A DNA stretch of 11,587 bases from Diaporthe sp. PMI_573 (taxonomy: Eukaryota > Ascomycota > Sordariomycetes > Diaporthales > Diaporthaceae), in the NCBI GenBank assembly GCA_021399435.1, contig JAJTUP010000214.1:1-11587 (forward strand), given 5' to 3'. Position 1 is the first letter of the stretch; every line of letters begins with the position of its first letter. Shown one piece after another: positions 1 through 8,029 of the stretch. Below the pieces are notes generated by a model. That model was not told the origin of the DNA. It searched no databases and was given only the letters and a program-made list of their open reading frames with translations. Position numbers and translations under genes: made by a program.

Positions 1-479
1 CGGGGATTATTTTACAGTAACGGCTAAAGCCCTGGTAGAGCAATATATTTACTTATAAATGTTTAGTTAAGAAAGAAATCAGACTTTTATAGAATTTATT
101 AAGCTTAGATTAAAGAAAAACGGTCTTTAATCTAATTCTATAGTTACTTTAGCAACTAAAGTCTAGTTAAAAAGTAGCGCTATTATAATAATTACCCCTA
201 CATTTATCATAATAAAATTTATAGCAAGGTACTTTTAGGTATAAGCACAAAGCCTAAAGAGTATACAGGGAGGCAAGGCTAAGATATTATAGCTTTTAAT
301 CAGAGCTAATAAGAAACTTTAAGGAAAAACTATATATACTAAGAAGAGGAAAAGTATCTTAAAAAGGTATAATATTTTAAATATTATTACTATACTAAAT
401 ACTAACCTAAAAACATTTAACTCTCTAGATAATATATAAACTCTCTTAATAACAAGCTTATAGCTTTAATTACTTTATT
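1..479 (+). other. AT-rich RIP-altered DNA, possible unidentified broken frame
   Basis: No intact gene is present. Read in the second forward frame the stretch gives a protein-like sequence of about 160 codons with roughly ten stops, all TAA or TAG, ending near 470-490. The first forward frame is almost as plausible, so the phase is uncertain. I recognise no family in either frame. It lies directly upstream of the gag relic, where a 5' LTR and leader would be expected, but nothing here resembles the probable 3' LTR near 9620-9861. It may be an extra upstream ORF of the same retroelement or the edge of another dead element. Confidence 0.3.
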
Positions 480-1481
480 TTAATAATATCTAATACTAAA
501 ACATCTATAATAGCTAGCCCTACTAAAAACACTACTTTTACTAAAATACTAGGTTTTCTAACTATATTATCTAAAGGCTTAAGCCTACCATATCTACCTT
601 TACTTACTCCAAGCTCTACCTACTAACAAGTAATTACTAGTCCTTTAATTCCTCCTAATTACTAAAGGTCTAGAAGGAAGTATAAAAGAGATTAGTTACT
701 AAAGAAACCTAAGCCTAAAGATAAAGAATCTCTTAGCAAAATCTCTTTACCTTCTACCTAGGACCCTCCTGCTTAGCCACAACAACCCCTTTTAGCTAAG
801 CCTAATACTATAAGCCAATACCCGTTTAGTCTATTCTCCTATAACACTATAATACTACCCTAGATAACACTACTCATATTATATAACCTTAATATACTAA
901 GGTTTAATAAAACAAACATTATTAAGTTAATATCTACCTTAGAGGACATTTCTTACTAATTCTCTTATCTAATAGACTAGATCCTTTCCTTGTTAAAACA
1001 GCACTATACTAGCTCTAATCTAGTCTATTTAATTAAGAAGGTTACTATTAGACTAAGTACCTAGGCTTTATAGAGTCAGAAACTCTTAGCCTACTTTAAA
1101 ACCAGTAATATTTCCTTTTAAGTAGATCTAGGCTTGGTAATAAAAGCAATCCTCTACCAGAATCCCTTAGACAACCTTAAGGAATAGAAACAAAGGATCG
1201 CTAATTACAACTAAGCACTAATTAAAGCTAAAGAGATGTCTAATTAGAGAAGCAGGACCTTCTATAAGATGCTTCCATCCCGGATCAAGAAGTAGCTTCT
1301 TTCTAGATTAACCTACAAGAAGAAGGTTAAAGATATACCCTGGATAGAATTTAAAGACAGGCTTCTATCTGTCCTTAACAGAGAACTAGAGTACTCTAAG
1401 CAGGACTATTACCTAGCTATAAAAGAACTTCCTGATTATTCCTAAACAGACCTATAGAATTAGTAGAATTAATAATATATA
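480..1481 (+). pseudogene. gag: Retrotransposon gag, 5' part (RIP-degraded)
   Basis: This is the N-terminal part of the structural polyprotein that would form the cytoplasmic particle. The readable phase starts near 480; an ATA at 486-488 followed by Ser and Asn codons could be a RIP-mutated ATG, but that is inference. It opens with Ser/Thr/Pro-rich sequence, then a basic patch (about 666-740) and a Pro/Gln-rich stretch (about 750-800). A longer helical, Lys-rich region (about 890-1440) has the character of fungal gag capsid sequence, with Trp-Ile-Glu-Phe at 1341-1352. Many in-frame TAA and TAG codons fall where Gln is plausible, and the end is Gln/Asn-rich. The frame is cut at TA 1480-1481 by the inserted transposon and resumes at 3809. 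Assignment as gag rests mainly on position upstream of protease in the same phase. Confidence 0.6.
1480..1481. repeat. TA target-site duplication, left copy
   Basis: A TA dinucleotide immediately precedes the ACGTGG terminus. It pairs with TA at 3807-3808 after the right terminus. Duplication of TA is the hallmark of Tc1-mariner superfamily insertion, including Fot1 and pogo elements. The target was an ATATATA run inside gag. Confidence 0.85.
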
Positions 1482-1680
1482 ACGTGGTTGGACAGTCAGC
1501 CGCGCAGGACACATGCCCGCGCACTTTTGCTAACTCCGCCAACTTTAGCCAGCCCTGGCACCCACCTAGTGCAATAGAATCAATAAAAGTTGGCACCAAT
1601 TGGTGCCAACTGGTCTCAATTGCTCAATTTCAATCGACTTAGTCAATTTAGAGACGTTAGCGTGGCTGCAGTGCCAGTCT
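1482..1680 (+). repeat. Left terminal inverted repeat
   Basis: Pairs with the reverse complement of 3609-3806. The outer 77 bases (1482-1558) match without a mismatch. The next 53 (1559-1611) have about six mismatches, at 1559, 1570, 1575, 1576, 1581 and 1585. From 1612 to 1680 similarity falls to roughly 70% with small gaps. The outer part should hold the transposase binding and cleavage site. Confidence 0.9.
1588..1611. repeat. 24-bp perfect palindrome in left TIR
   Basis: The half-site AGTTGGCACCAA is followed at once by its exact reverse complement. The same palindrome lies at 3677-3700, at the same distance (106 bp) from the other end. The conserved copy and position suggest a subterminal protein-binding site or a cruciform-forming site; this role is inference. 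Confidence 0.85.
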
Positions 1681-1785
1681 AAAGTGGCCGACTTTTGGTG
1701 GGAAAATCGGCTTCCCCACCAAAATGGAGCATTTCAACCATGCAGAATCAACCTCAATCTACACCAGCCAAATCAACTATTTTGG

Positions 1786-1803
1786 CGGTCCGACGCGGTC
1801 CGC
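1786..1803. repeat. 18-bp direct repeat, copy just after the transposase stop
   Basis: Starts CGGTCCGAC on the + strand. It matches 1918-1935 at 17 of 18 positions; the difference is A at 1793 against C at 1925. Read with the gene, this copy begins immediately after the stop codon and in the same phase as the coding copy, exactly 132 bp (44 codons) away. Confidence 0.8.
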
Positions 1804-3486
1804 TTAAGAATGTACTATTATACACTCTGAATCTGACTGACTAGACTCTTCTGCATCTTTCTCACAAGTTCTTGCGTTATGCCCAGTCTCGCCGCAGTTG
1901 CCACATCGTCGTTTGCTCGGTCCGCCGCGGTCCGCCTCCTCAGCACCACCAGCCATTTCACCAGCCGGCCGCTTCCCCTTTTGTTTTTCTTCAATTATCA
2001 CCTGAGATTCCTCAATACTAAGTGCCCCTCCAAGCTGGACCCGACTTCTTTTGGCCCTCCGGCGCTTGGCGAGCCCAATATTAGCCTTCTCAAGGGTACG
2101 GACCCGATCATTCAAAAGAGTAATCTGATGCGCCATTGCTTGTGCACCCTTTGTAAACTTCTCAATTGCCTGGATAATTGGTGTAGGGGAGCTGCCCTGA
2201 TGGGCTGAGATCTTGCCCTTGATAAAACTTGATTGCTGGACAGTCTGGTGGGCATTGGAAGGTGTTTGTGATTCCCATTTCGATGGTGACACAGGGAGGG
2301 ATTGTACTGGAGTTTGTAGGCGGACATCCAGCTTGGAAATGACAGAATCTGGGTCCCATGGAGAAATTCCAGCCCCTCTGAACCCAGCTTTCATGTTTTC
2401 TTCCGTAAAGACCTTGTCGTGGGCTGCCTTAAACGCAATGAAGAACTCGGACTTGGTGATGTGGTTGATGGAGGCCCGGATGAAGAGGTTGATCTCATCG
2501 CCGTATGCACGCTTCAATAGCGAAAATAATGCAACATCCAATGGCTGGAGTAGATGAGATGAATGTGGTGGCATGCTAATAGGGATAATGTTGTTTTCCT
2601 TGCAGTACTGTTCGAACTCTGCTGATACATGGCTCTCGTGTCCATCCAGGATGAGCATCCGGTATTTGCCCATTGTTCGCTTAATTGTATGCTTATTAAA
2701 GTGCTGAATCCATTCTAGACCAGTCTTGTTATCCGTCCATCCATTTGGAGTAGGCTTGATTACCCAATCGGCAGGAAAACCCGACTCTGTGGTCCAGTTT
2801 GCAAGGTGGTAGGCGCCTTGGACAATGACGAATGGCGGGATACACCAGCCCTTTGCATTGATGCATTCAATAGCTGTTGCCCATTCACGGTTTCCAGGCT
2901 GTATAGATTTAGCCTTTCCATGCCGATCAGAGCGTGTAACAACCAGGGTTGAGGTTATCTGGCCCATCATGAAGCCAGTTTCGTCGAAGTTGTAGAGATC
3001 GTCATCTGTGATCCCATACTTGGCCATCATGTTGCGAAGTAGTCGGAACCAGTTTCCAATGACCTCAGGATCTTCGCAGAGGGCCCTCTGGTAGTCGTAA
3101 GGCCGAGAGAATCTTGTTTTCAAGCTTGGTTGTGCATCCACAAAGCGTCGTGCCCATCTGGTGCCAACAGGCTTGCCATCACGCGACGCCAGCAGGAGGT
3201 TGGCCATATCTTCCACACCAGAAAGTCGCATTGGGAATCCTCGTGCATCTTGCTCAATGATATATTGAACAAGTGTTTGCTCTTCAATTGGGTCAAGTTT
3301 ATGCTTCTCGACGCGTGATTCTTCACGCCGGGGTCGGTTGTTCATCCTGTCACGTAGAGTAGATTCAGGGATATGAAAGATCCGAGCAGCCTGACGTCTA
3401 CTCAAGGGTTTCTTTTGGTTTTTTTTAGAATTCTCGATTGCTTGAAGTGATAGTTTGATTTTATCTTCTTTCGAGTAGATTGGCAT
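1804..3486 (-). CDS. Fot1/pogo-family transposase (DDE superfamily endonuclease), 560 aa
   Basis: Cuts and rejoins DNA at the element's own ends, in the nucleus. Domains in order: a psq-type helix-turn-helix (residues about 8-50, core LSRRQAARIFHIPESTL); a CENP-B/Tc5-type DNA-binding domain (about 60-125, with GFPMRLSGVEDMANLLL); and a DDE_1 nuclease (about 150-380). Likely catalytic residues are D168 in YNFDETG, D281 in LILDGHESH and D317 in LLQPLDVALF. The 35 residues between the last two give the DD35D spacing known for Fot1. After a Ser/Pro linker come a probable coiled coil (about 437-470), a basic stretch KRRRAKRSR (474-482) fit for nuclear import, and a CCHC zinc knuckle (C528, C531, H536, C541). 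An acidic tail ends the protein. Length fits the family, no intron is needed, and CACAATG gives a good fungal start context. No catalytic residue is missing. Confidence 0.95.
   Translation of the reverse strand: MPIYSKEDKIKLSLQAIENSKKNQKKPLSRRQAARIFHIPESTLRDRMNNRPRREESRVEKHKLDPIEEQTLVQYIIEQDARGFPMRLSGVEDMANLLLASRDGKPVGTRWARRFVDAQPSLKTRFSRPYDYQRALCEDPEVIGNWFRLLRNMMAKYGITDDDLYNFDETGFMMGQITSTLVVTRSDRHGKAKSIQPGNREWATAIECINAKGWCIPPFVIVQGAYHLANWTTESGFPADWVIKPTPNGWTDNKTGLEWIQHFNKHTIKRTMGKYRMLILDGHESHVSAEFEQYCKENNIIPISMPPHSSHLLQPLDVALFSLLKRAYGDEINLFIRASINHITKSEFFIAFKAAHDKVFTEENMKAGFRGAGISPWDPDSVISKLDVRLQTPVQSLPVSPSKWESQTPSNAHQTVQQSSFIKGKISAHQGSSPTPIIQAIEKFTKGAQAMAHQITLLNDRVRTLEKANIGLAKRRRAKRSRVQLGGALSIEESQVIIEEKQKGKRPAGEMAGGAEEADRGGPSKRRCGNCGETGHNARTCEKDAEESSQSDSECIIVHS
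1918..1935. repeat. 18-bp direct repeat, copy inside the transposase gene
   Basis: Partner of 1786-1803 (17 of 18 identical). It encodes transposase residues 518-523 (Ala-Asp-Arg-Gly-Gly-Pro), just before the zinc knuckle. The two copies bracket the last 37 codons and the stop. Confidence 0.8.
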
Positions 3487-3608
3487 TGTGGATGTTGATT
3501 TCTAGCGTGTTGAATATTTAAGTAGGTAGAGTGATGCGAGACTGACGCGAAAAATGGGGACGCGATTCGCACCAAAAACAAACCCGCTCACCAAAACTTT
3601 AAGTTTTC
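3487..3608 (-). promoter_or_regulatory. Upstream region of the transposase gene with TATA-like stretch
   Basis: The 122 bases between the inner edge of the right TIR and the start codon are the only unique DNA available for a promoter. Read toward the gene, a TTAAATATT stretch (3514-3522) lies about 28-36 bases before the ATG. That is rather close for a TATA box and would give a very short leader. No other motif is recognised. Confidence 0.3.
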
Positions 3609-3806
3609 AGACTAGCACTGCAACCCCACCATGCCTCCAAATTGACTAAATTGATTAGAAATAAGGAATTTAAATCAGTTGGCACCAATTGGTGCCAACT
3701 TTCATTAATTCCTTTGCCCTAGGTGGGTACCAGGGCTGGCTAAAGTTGGCGGAGTTAGCAAAAGTGCGCGGGCATGTGTCCTGCGCGGCTGACTGTCCAA
3801 CCACGT
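3609..3806 (-). repeat. Right terminal inverted repeat
   Basis: Reverse complement of 1482-1680. Outer 77 bp (3730-3806) are identical to the left end, the next 53 bp (3677-3729) differ at about six positions, and the inner 68 bp are only about 70% similar. The terminus CCAACCACGT is followed by TA. Confidence 0.9.
3677..3700. repeat. 24-bp perfect palindrome in right TIR
   Basis: Same sequence as 1588-1611 with no change, although the bases on either side differ between the two ends. Because it is self-complementary it reads the same in both TIRs. Confidence 0.85.
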
Positions 3807-3808
3807 TA
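3807..3808. repeat. TA target-site duplication, right copy
   Basis: TA follows the terminal ACGT of the right end and matches TA at 1480-1481. After it the AT-rich gag relic resumes with GAG AAG. Confidence 0.85.
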
Positions 3809-5299
3809 GAGAAGTAATAAAGTAATAATCTAAGATACTTAAAACCTACTAGTATATATCTAGAACCTATTATTTAGCCTAATTAGCATAGAAATCAAGG
3901 TAATAGTTTTCTTAAATAAAGGATAGACAACCTTATAAATAAATTTACTAACTTAAAAATCAAGTAGCTAAGAATGTAAGAGGAGAAGGAGATTGATAAA
4001 CAACTTAGACGTTATACTAAAGCAACCTCCTATAATAGATGACAAACTAAACTTAGACTGACTAAAATAGGTATAGTAGGGTCTGTTTAGAGACCTAATA
4101 GCTAGAAAATCTACTCCCTAGCCTTGAGTAATGATAATAATGATGCTTATAGCGTTTCTACTATTCAACTAAAGAAGAATAGTTCTCTATATATATATTA
4201 TAGCTATATAGAAAAAGACTATACTACCTATAAATATAATAAGATTAACAAGCTTATTACTAATAGGCTCTTCTATATAGAGAAGTATAAGAGTTCTTTA
4301 ATAATTCTCAGTACTATTATAGATGCTCAGAATATATATTCTAAATTTCTAGACCCTATTAGTATTTAACTCTATTATAATTAGAAAGGAATTAAGATTA
4401 AGAAGTATACCAGAGGCTAACTAGAGTTTCTATTATAAAAAGGTAGAACTAACTTACTATATATCCTTTAATACCAAAAACTCATTAAAACAAACCCATT
4501 ATTTAGAGGTAACCTAGCCTTAGAAGAGGTTAAACTAGTCTAGAATCCTAAACTACTAAGAAAATCACTAATCATTAGATTAATATTAATAACCTTAGAC
4601 CCATCTCTCTATACCATTACTATAAGTAAAGAGTAGATTTATTTAAAAAATCTACAAACCTTTACTAATACTATAAAGAAGAGACAAGTAATAAAAAACA
4701 GTATAGATTAAGATAACAAGGTAATATATAAAGCCATACTAGATACCCCTTACCCTAAAATATATATCTACTTTAAAAACAATTTACCAAGTCTAAGTAG
4801 TCTAAGTAGAAAGGAACTAAATAACTTAGAAAGCCATATAACAAAAAAATTTACTAAGCATACAGAATATAATTAAGTTAGTACAGTAGCAATAATAATA
4901 AAAAAACCAACCTATACCAAGCTAAAAAGATAACTAGTAGAAACCTTACCTCTAGAAAAAACAATAGTATAGGTAATTCTTAGCAAAACTATTAAGATAT
5001 ATACTTCTAATCTCCTAGCTCTTAGAAAGACAAATACTACTTTAATTAGATACCTACAAGCCCTACAGGACAGGGCAAAGACTATTTCACAAGTCCCTTT
5101 TAAACCTATCTACAAAATAAGGGGATAAAGAGACTAGTACCCAAATATTAAAGTTATTAGTACTCTAATAAGCAACTTACTAGAAAAAACTACTCTAACC
5201 CTAATAATAATTAAATATTATATTAGCTCTCTAGCTATATTAACTTTAGATATAATCAACTAAGGATATTATAGTTTAGCTTTCCTTACCATATATATA
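3809..5299 (+). pseudogene. gag: Retrotransposon gag, 3' part, and gag-protease linker (RIP-degraded)
   Basis: Continuation of the gag phase after the inserted transposon. Codons run on from ATA (1479-1481) to GAG (3809-3811), and Gln-type stops continue at once. A long open stretch (4124-4369, opening with TTG) is a run free of stops inside the relic, not a separate gene. It contains Tyr codons at 4190, 4199, 4220 and 4235, spaced like a retroviral-type zinc knuckle (x2, x6, x4). All four could derive from Cys or His codons by RIP; this is inference. The later part (about 4380-5290) is Lys-, Leu- and Ile-rich with many TAG and TAA codons. I recognise no domain there, and the gag-protease border is approximate. 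Confidence 0.5.
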
Positions 5300-5632
5300 G
5301 AAAGTAACTAATACATACCTTTACTAGCTTTACTTAATACTAGGGTAGAGATAAATCTACTACTATTAAGCTATTATAGCTAAAACTAACTTACTTATTC
5401 TCCTCTTAAAGACATAACCTCTACAGTCTATAATAAAGAAGCCTTATCTCTAATTAAAGTAACTAAAGACTAGATTTACATTAGCCCTAAGTAGATAAAG
5501 TAAGTTTTCTTTATTATTAACAATATAACTTATAATATTATATACTATATTTTTCTTAGAATATTATTCTTTCTTAATATTAATCTAACCTTTAAAAAAT
5601 CAAAGAGTTTCCTATTTATATATATTATACTA
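5300..5632 (+). pseudogene. pro: Retrotransposon aspartic protease relic
   Basis: The retropepsin would have cut the Gag-Pol polyprotein inside the virus-like particle. The active-site neighbourhood is recognisable at about 5318-5356 as a run of Leu/Ala followed by Asn-Thr-Arg-Val-Glu-Ile-Asn-Leu, where the family has Asp-Thr/Ser-Gly-Ala. The Asn codon is at 5336-5338, so the catalytic Asp is lost by one G-to-A change after T, a RIP context. The flap and the C-terminal part are only loosely recognisable from alternating hydrophobic residues (to about 5630). It shares the phase of gag upstream and reverse transcriptase downstream, so a single polyprotein is likely. Confidence 0.55.
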
Positions 5633-6469
5633 GGAGACTCTTAGATAAAGTATAGCCTAAGATAAAGGAACTAGAAGCCTTTTTATATAGTACCTAGTAA
5701 CAATATATAAGTCTTAGAAAAATACATTCTATAGACTTTAGCTATTTAGATATATTTAAAGCAATCTAATTAGAAACTAGTAGTAATTAATATTCTAATT
5801 AAGTCTTTTTTAACCTATCTTAATATTAAAGAAAGTAATGAAATTCTTAGTATCTTCCAGGATAAGGATGTTTAGAAGTTATTAGTTTCTTTTATAGAAG
5901 ACCTTTAGTATAAAGTATATCAGCTATATATACTTAAAGGTATTAAAAAACCCAATCCTTAATATATCTACAAATCATATCTAAAAACAAGAATAGCCTA
6001 TACTCACAAATAGGTAAACTTAATCCCATTACCTACTAGTATTACTAAATCTATTAGGTATACTTATTAACTTATAATTAGAACCCTCTATAAGAGGGCA
6101 GGAATCAAAGTACATCTAGTAGATAATTACCTATCTAATAAATTAGTTCCGGAGAAAACAGTCAACTAGAAGTCAAGCTATAAAGTAAAAATTAGAGATA
6201 CTATAAACCAGAACTATAAATACAAATACAACCCCTATATATAGCTAAAATTCTCTAAAATTAAGAGGGGATCTCAACTTATTCCTAATTACTTAAAACA
6301 GATTATGAAGGATAACTATAATAGCTTTTTAACTAAGGAAAAGAACATGTTTACCTATTTTTTATTTAATAAAGAAAAGGCTTTAGCCTAAAATTAATCT
6401 TACATATCTCAAATTAACATGAATATTACTCTACCTTAAATAATTAGAACCATACTATATAAGGCCTAC
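5633..6469 (+). pseudogene. Protease to reverse transcriptase linker of the pol relic
   Basis: No separate domain is recognised. The pol phase continues with frequent TAG and TAA codons and Lys/Ile/Tyr-rich sequence. The later part (about 6250-6470) is probably the lead-in to reverse transcriptase, since this family places a short segment of such sequence there. Confidence 0.4.
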
Positions 6470-7060
6470 TAAGTAAAGACAATTAAGTTACCTAGAGCCC
6501 TTAGAATAACAGCTATTAAAATACTAAGGAAAAGAAAAGCAAGTAGTATTATCAAGAAATCTTACATAATATATTAGAATAGCTAGTTCCTAGTTAAGAA
6601 AAAGGACTTAAGGTACTAGCTAATTAACAACATCTCTAAAGGAAATAGGGTTATAATTAAAGATACCTTTATACTTCTAGTAGTAAACAAATTTATAGAA
6701 GAATTTATAATATATAAGATTCTCTCTCTCCTAGATTTCTTCTCAGGCTATAATTAGGTTAAGCTTGATAAGAAGAGCTATAACATGACAACCTTTATAA
6801 CACTAATTAGATTATTTTAACAATGTAGCCTACCTATAAGTACTACTAATTCTATAGCCCAGTTTATACAATGTATAGTATAGCTATTATATAACTTAAT
6901 TCCCTTAATCTATAGACCTTTTTTAGATAATGTAGCTATTAGAGGTCCTGACACAAATTACTATAACAAGGAGATTCCTAATCTACCTAGAGTTAGAAGA
7001 TATATAGTAGAATATATTAAGAATCTCAACAACGTCCTCTATAATGTAGAACTAGCTAGC
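6470..7060 (+). pseudogene. pol: Retrotransposon reverse transcriptase relic
   Basis: Would have copied element RNA into cDNA. Recognisable in order: a Leu-Pro-Arg-Ala segment (6485-6496), a Val-Lys-Lys-Lys-Asp block near 6593-6607, Leu-Asp-Phe-Phe-Ser-Gly-Tyr (about 6731-6751) followed by a TAG where this block usually has Gln, and an Ala-Gln-Phe block near 6857-6865. The polymerase motif reads Phe-Leu-Asp-Asn at 6920-6931 where Tyr/Phe-x-Asp-Asp is required; the second Asp is lost by a G-to-A change in GAT after T. The following Arg-Gly-Pro-Asp-Thr (about 6941-6955) matches my recall of a group of fungal Ty3/gypsy reverse transcriptases. There are several in-frame stops, so the enzyme cannot be made. 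Confidence 0.85.
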
Positions 7061-7369
7061 ATAGCTATTAATACCTATAAATTAAAATAGTATAAGCATT
7101 AAATAGATATTGTTAGATATATATATAGTACTCTTAGCCAAGTACCTATAGATAAGAAGATTATTAAGATTAGAGAATAGGAAAGCTATAAGAATGTTTC
7201 TCAAGTTTATTCCTTTATCAGCCTTGTTAATTATTACTAAACATAGATGTTATTTTATAAGATTATTACTAGGCTACTCTTTAACCTCCTTAAAAAAGGA
7301 GTACTATTTTACTAGTTAGAAGAATACTAGAAAGCTATAAATGTATTAAAAGCAATTATTACGACTAAA
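7061..7369 (+). pseudogene. pol: Reverse transcriptase thumb/connection relic
   Basis: Carries the conserved block after the polymerase palm: Ile-Lys-Ile-Arg-Glu then a TAG, where the family has Trp, followed by the helical segment with Phe-Ile-Ser-Leu-Val-Asn-Tyr-Tyr (about 7214-7240) and Leu-Leu-Lys-Lys-Gly (about 7289-7303). These blocks are typical of Ty3/gypsy reverse transcriptase just before RNase H. Confidence 0.75.
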
Positions 7370-7780
7370 CTATATCTAATTAATATTAACTATAGCCAAG
7401 GGAACATTATCTTTATAGTTAACGCGAGTCTCTAAGGATGGGGAGCTTATCTTATATAGGAAAAAGATAGTATTTAACATTTTATAAGGTATAAGAGTAG
7501 AGCTTGGATAAATATAGAAAAACTATATAATATTATAAAGAAAGAATATAGGGTAGTTCTCTATATAATTAGATACCTATAGTTCTATATTTATAGTATA
7601 TACTTTTTCTTAGAAATAGATTTAAATATTCTTATTTAGTAGCTAAAGGGAGCTGTAATAGATGTGCCTGGTGTTCTTATAACAAGATGGCTAGCAGTAA
7701 TTAGGACCTATAACTTTATAGTTTAGTATATAAAGGGGACGGAAAATATAATAGCTAATACCTTATTTTATAAACCTCTA
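7370..7780 (+). pseudogene. pol: Retrotransposon RNase H relic
   Basis: Would have degraded the RNA strand of the RNA-DNA hybrid. The first catalytic block reads Ile-Val-Asn-Ala-Ser-Leu, then a stop, then Gly-Trp-Gly-Ala (about 7415-7450). The family has Asp at the Asn position (7421-7423), so the first catalytic acid is lost by one G-to-A change after T. Later blocks include Lys-Lys-Glu-Tyr (about 7541-7552) and Trp-Leu-Ala (about 7688-7696), followed by the Tyr-Ile-Lys-Gly-Thr-Glu-Asn block (about 7727-7747), which fits the C-terminal end of the domain. Confidence 0.75.
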
Positions 7781-8029
7781 GGGCTATCTAATAATAACAA
7801 TAGGTAAATTAAAGGAGATATTAAAGACTGGTATAAAATAATTCTTAGATATATAGCTATAGTTAAAGCTAATTAGAGCCCTATACTTAATAATATTTAC
7901 TTTTAGTCTAAATAGTCTAAGAACATTATAATATATCTTCAGGATAATATTATACTATAAAAACTTTTATCTTTATAATTATAGACCTTTAGGAAAACAG
8001 CTTATTATTTTACCTTTTATAAAAGAATC

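Larger units (their letters stand above)
1482..3806 (-). mobile_element. Complete Fot1/pogo-type DNA transposon (Tc1-mariner superfamily), 2325 bp
   Basis: The element has all parts of an autonomous cut-and-paste transposon: TA duplications at both edges, inverted termini beginning ACGTGGTTGG, and one uninterrupted transposase gene on the - strand filling most of the interior. ACGT termini with TA duplications are usual for fungal Fot1/pogo elements. The sequence is balanced in base composition, rich in CpA, TpG and CpG, and lacks the TAG/TAA damage seen on both sides. It therefore inserted after RIP of the host retroelement, or has stayed unrecognised by RIP. Nearly intact ends and an open gene suggest recent activity. 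Removing the element plus one TA restores the phase of the gag relic. Whether it still moves cannot be told from one copy. Confidence 0.93.

Noticed and set aside
1600..1830. Open frame across the left TIR and transposase end
   Set aside because: It overlaps the palindrome and TIR, runs antisense to the transposase at its end and shows no domain; a chance frame in balanced-composition DNA.
1786..1935. CGG/CCG words as binding sites of fungal zinc-cluster regulators
   Set aside because: They are part of the 18-bp repeat, one copy is coding and both lie at the 3' end of the gene, so a regulatory reading has no support.
1879..2557. Several open frames antisense or shifted within the transposase
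   Set aside because: All lie within a clear DDE transposase gene and have no recognisable features of their own.
3159..3168. 10-bp match to the palindrome half-site within the transposase gene
   Set aside because: It encodes the Val-Gly-Thr part of the CENP-B-type domain, so coding constraint or chance is enough; it is mentioned only as a side note to the palindrome finding.
4124..4369. Open frame of 81 residues starting at TTG
   Set aside because: It is in the gag phase and bounded by RIP-type stops, so it is a chance stop-free part of the gag relic, not a gene.
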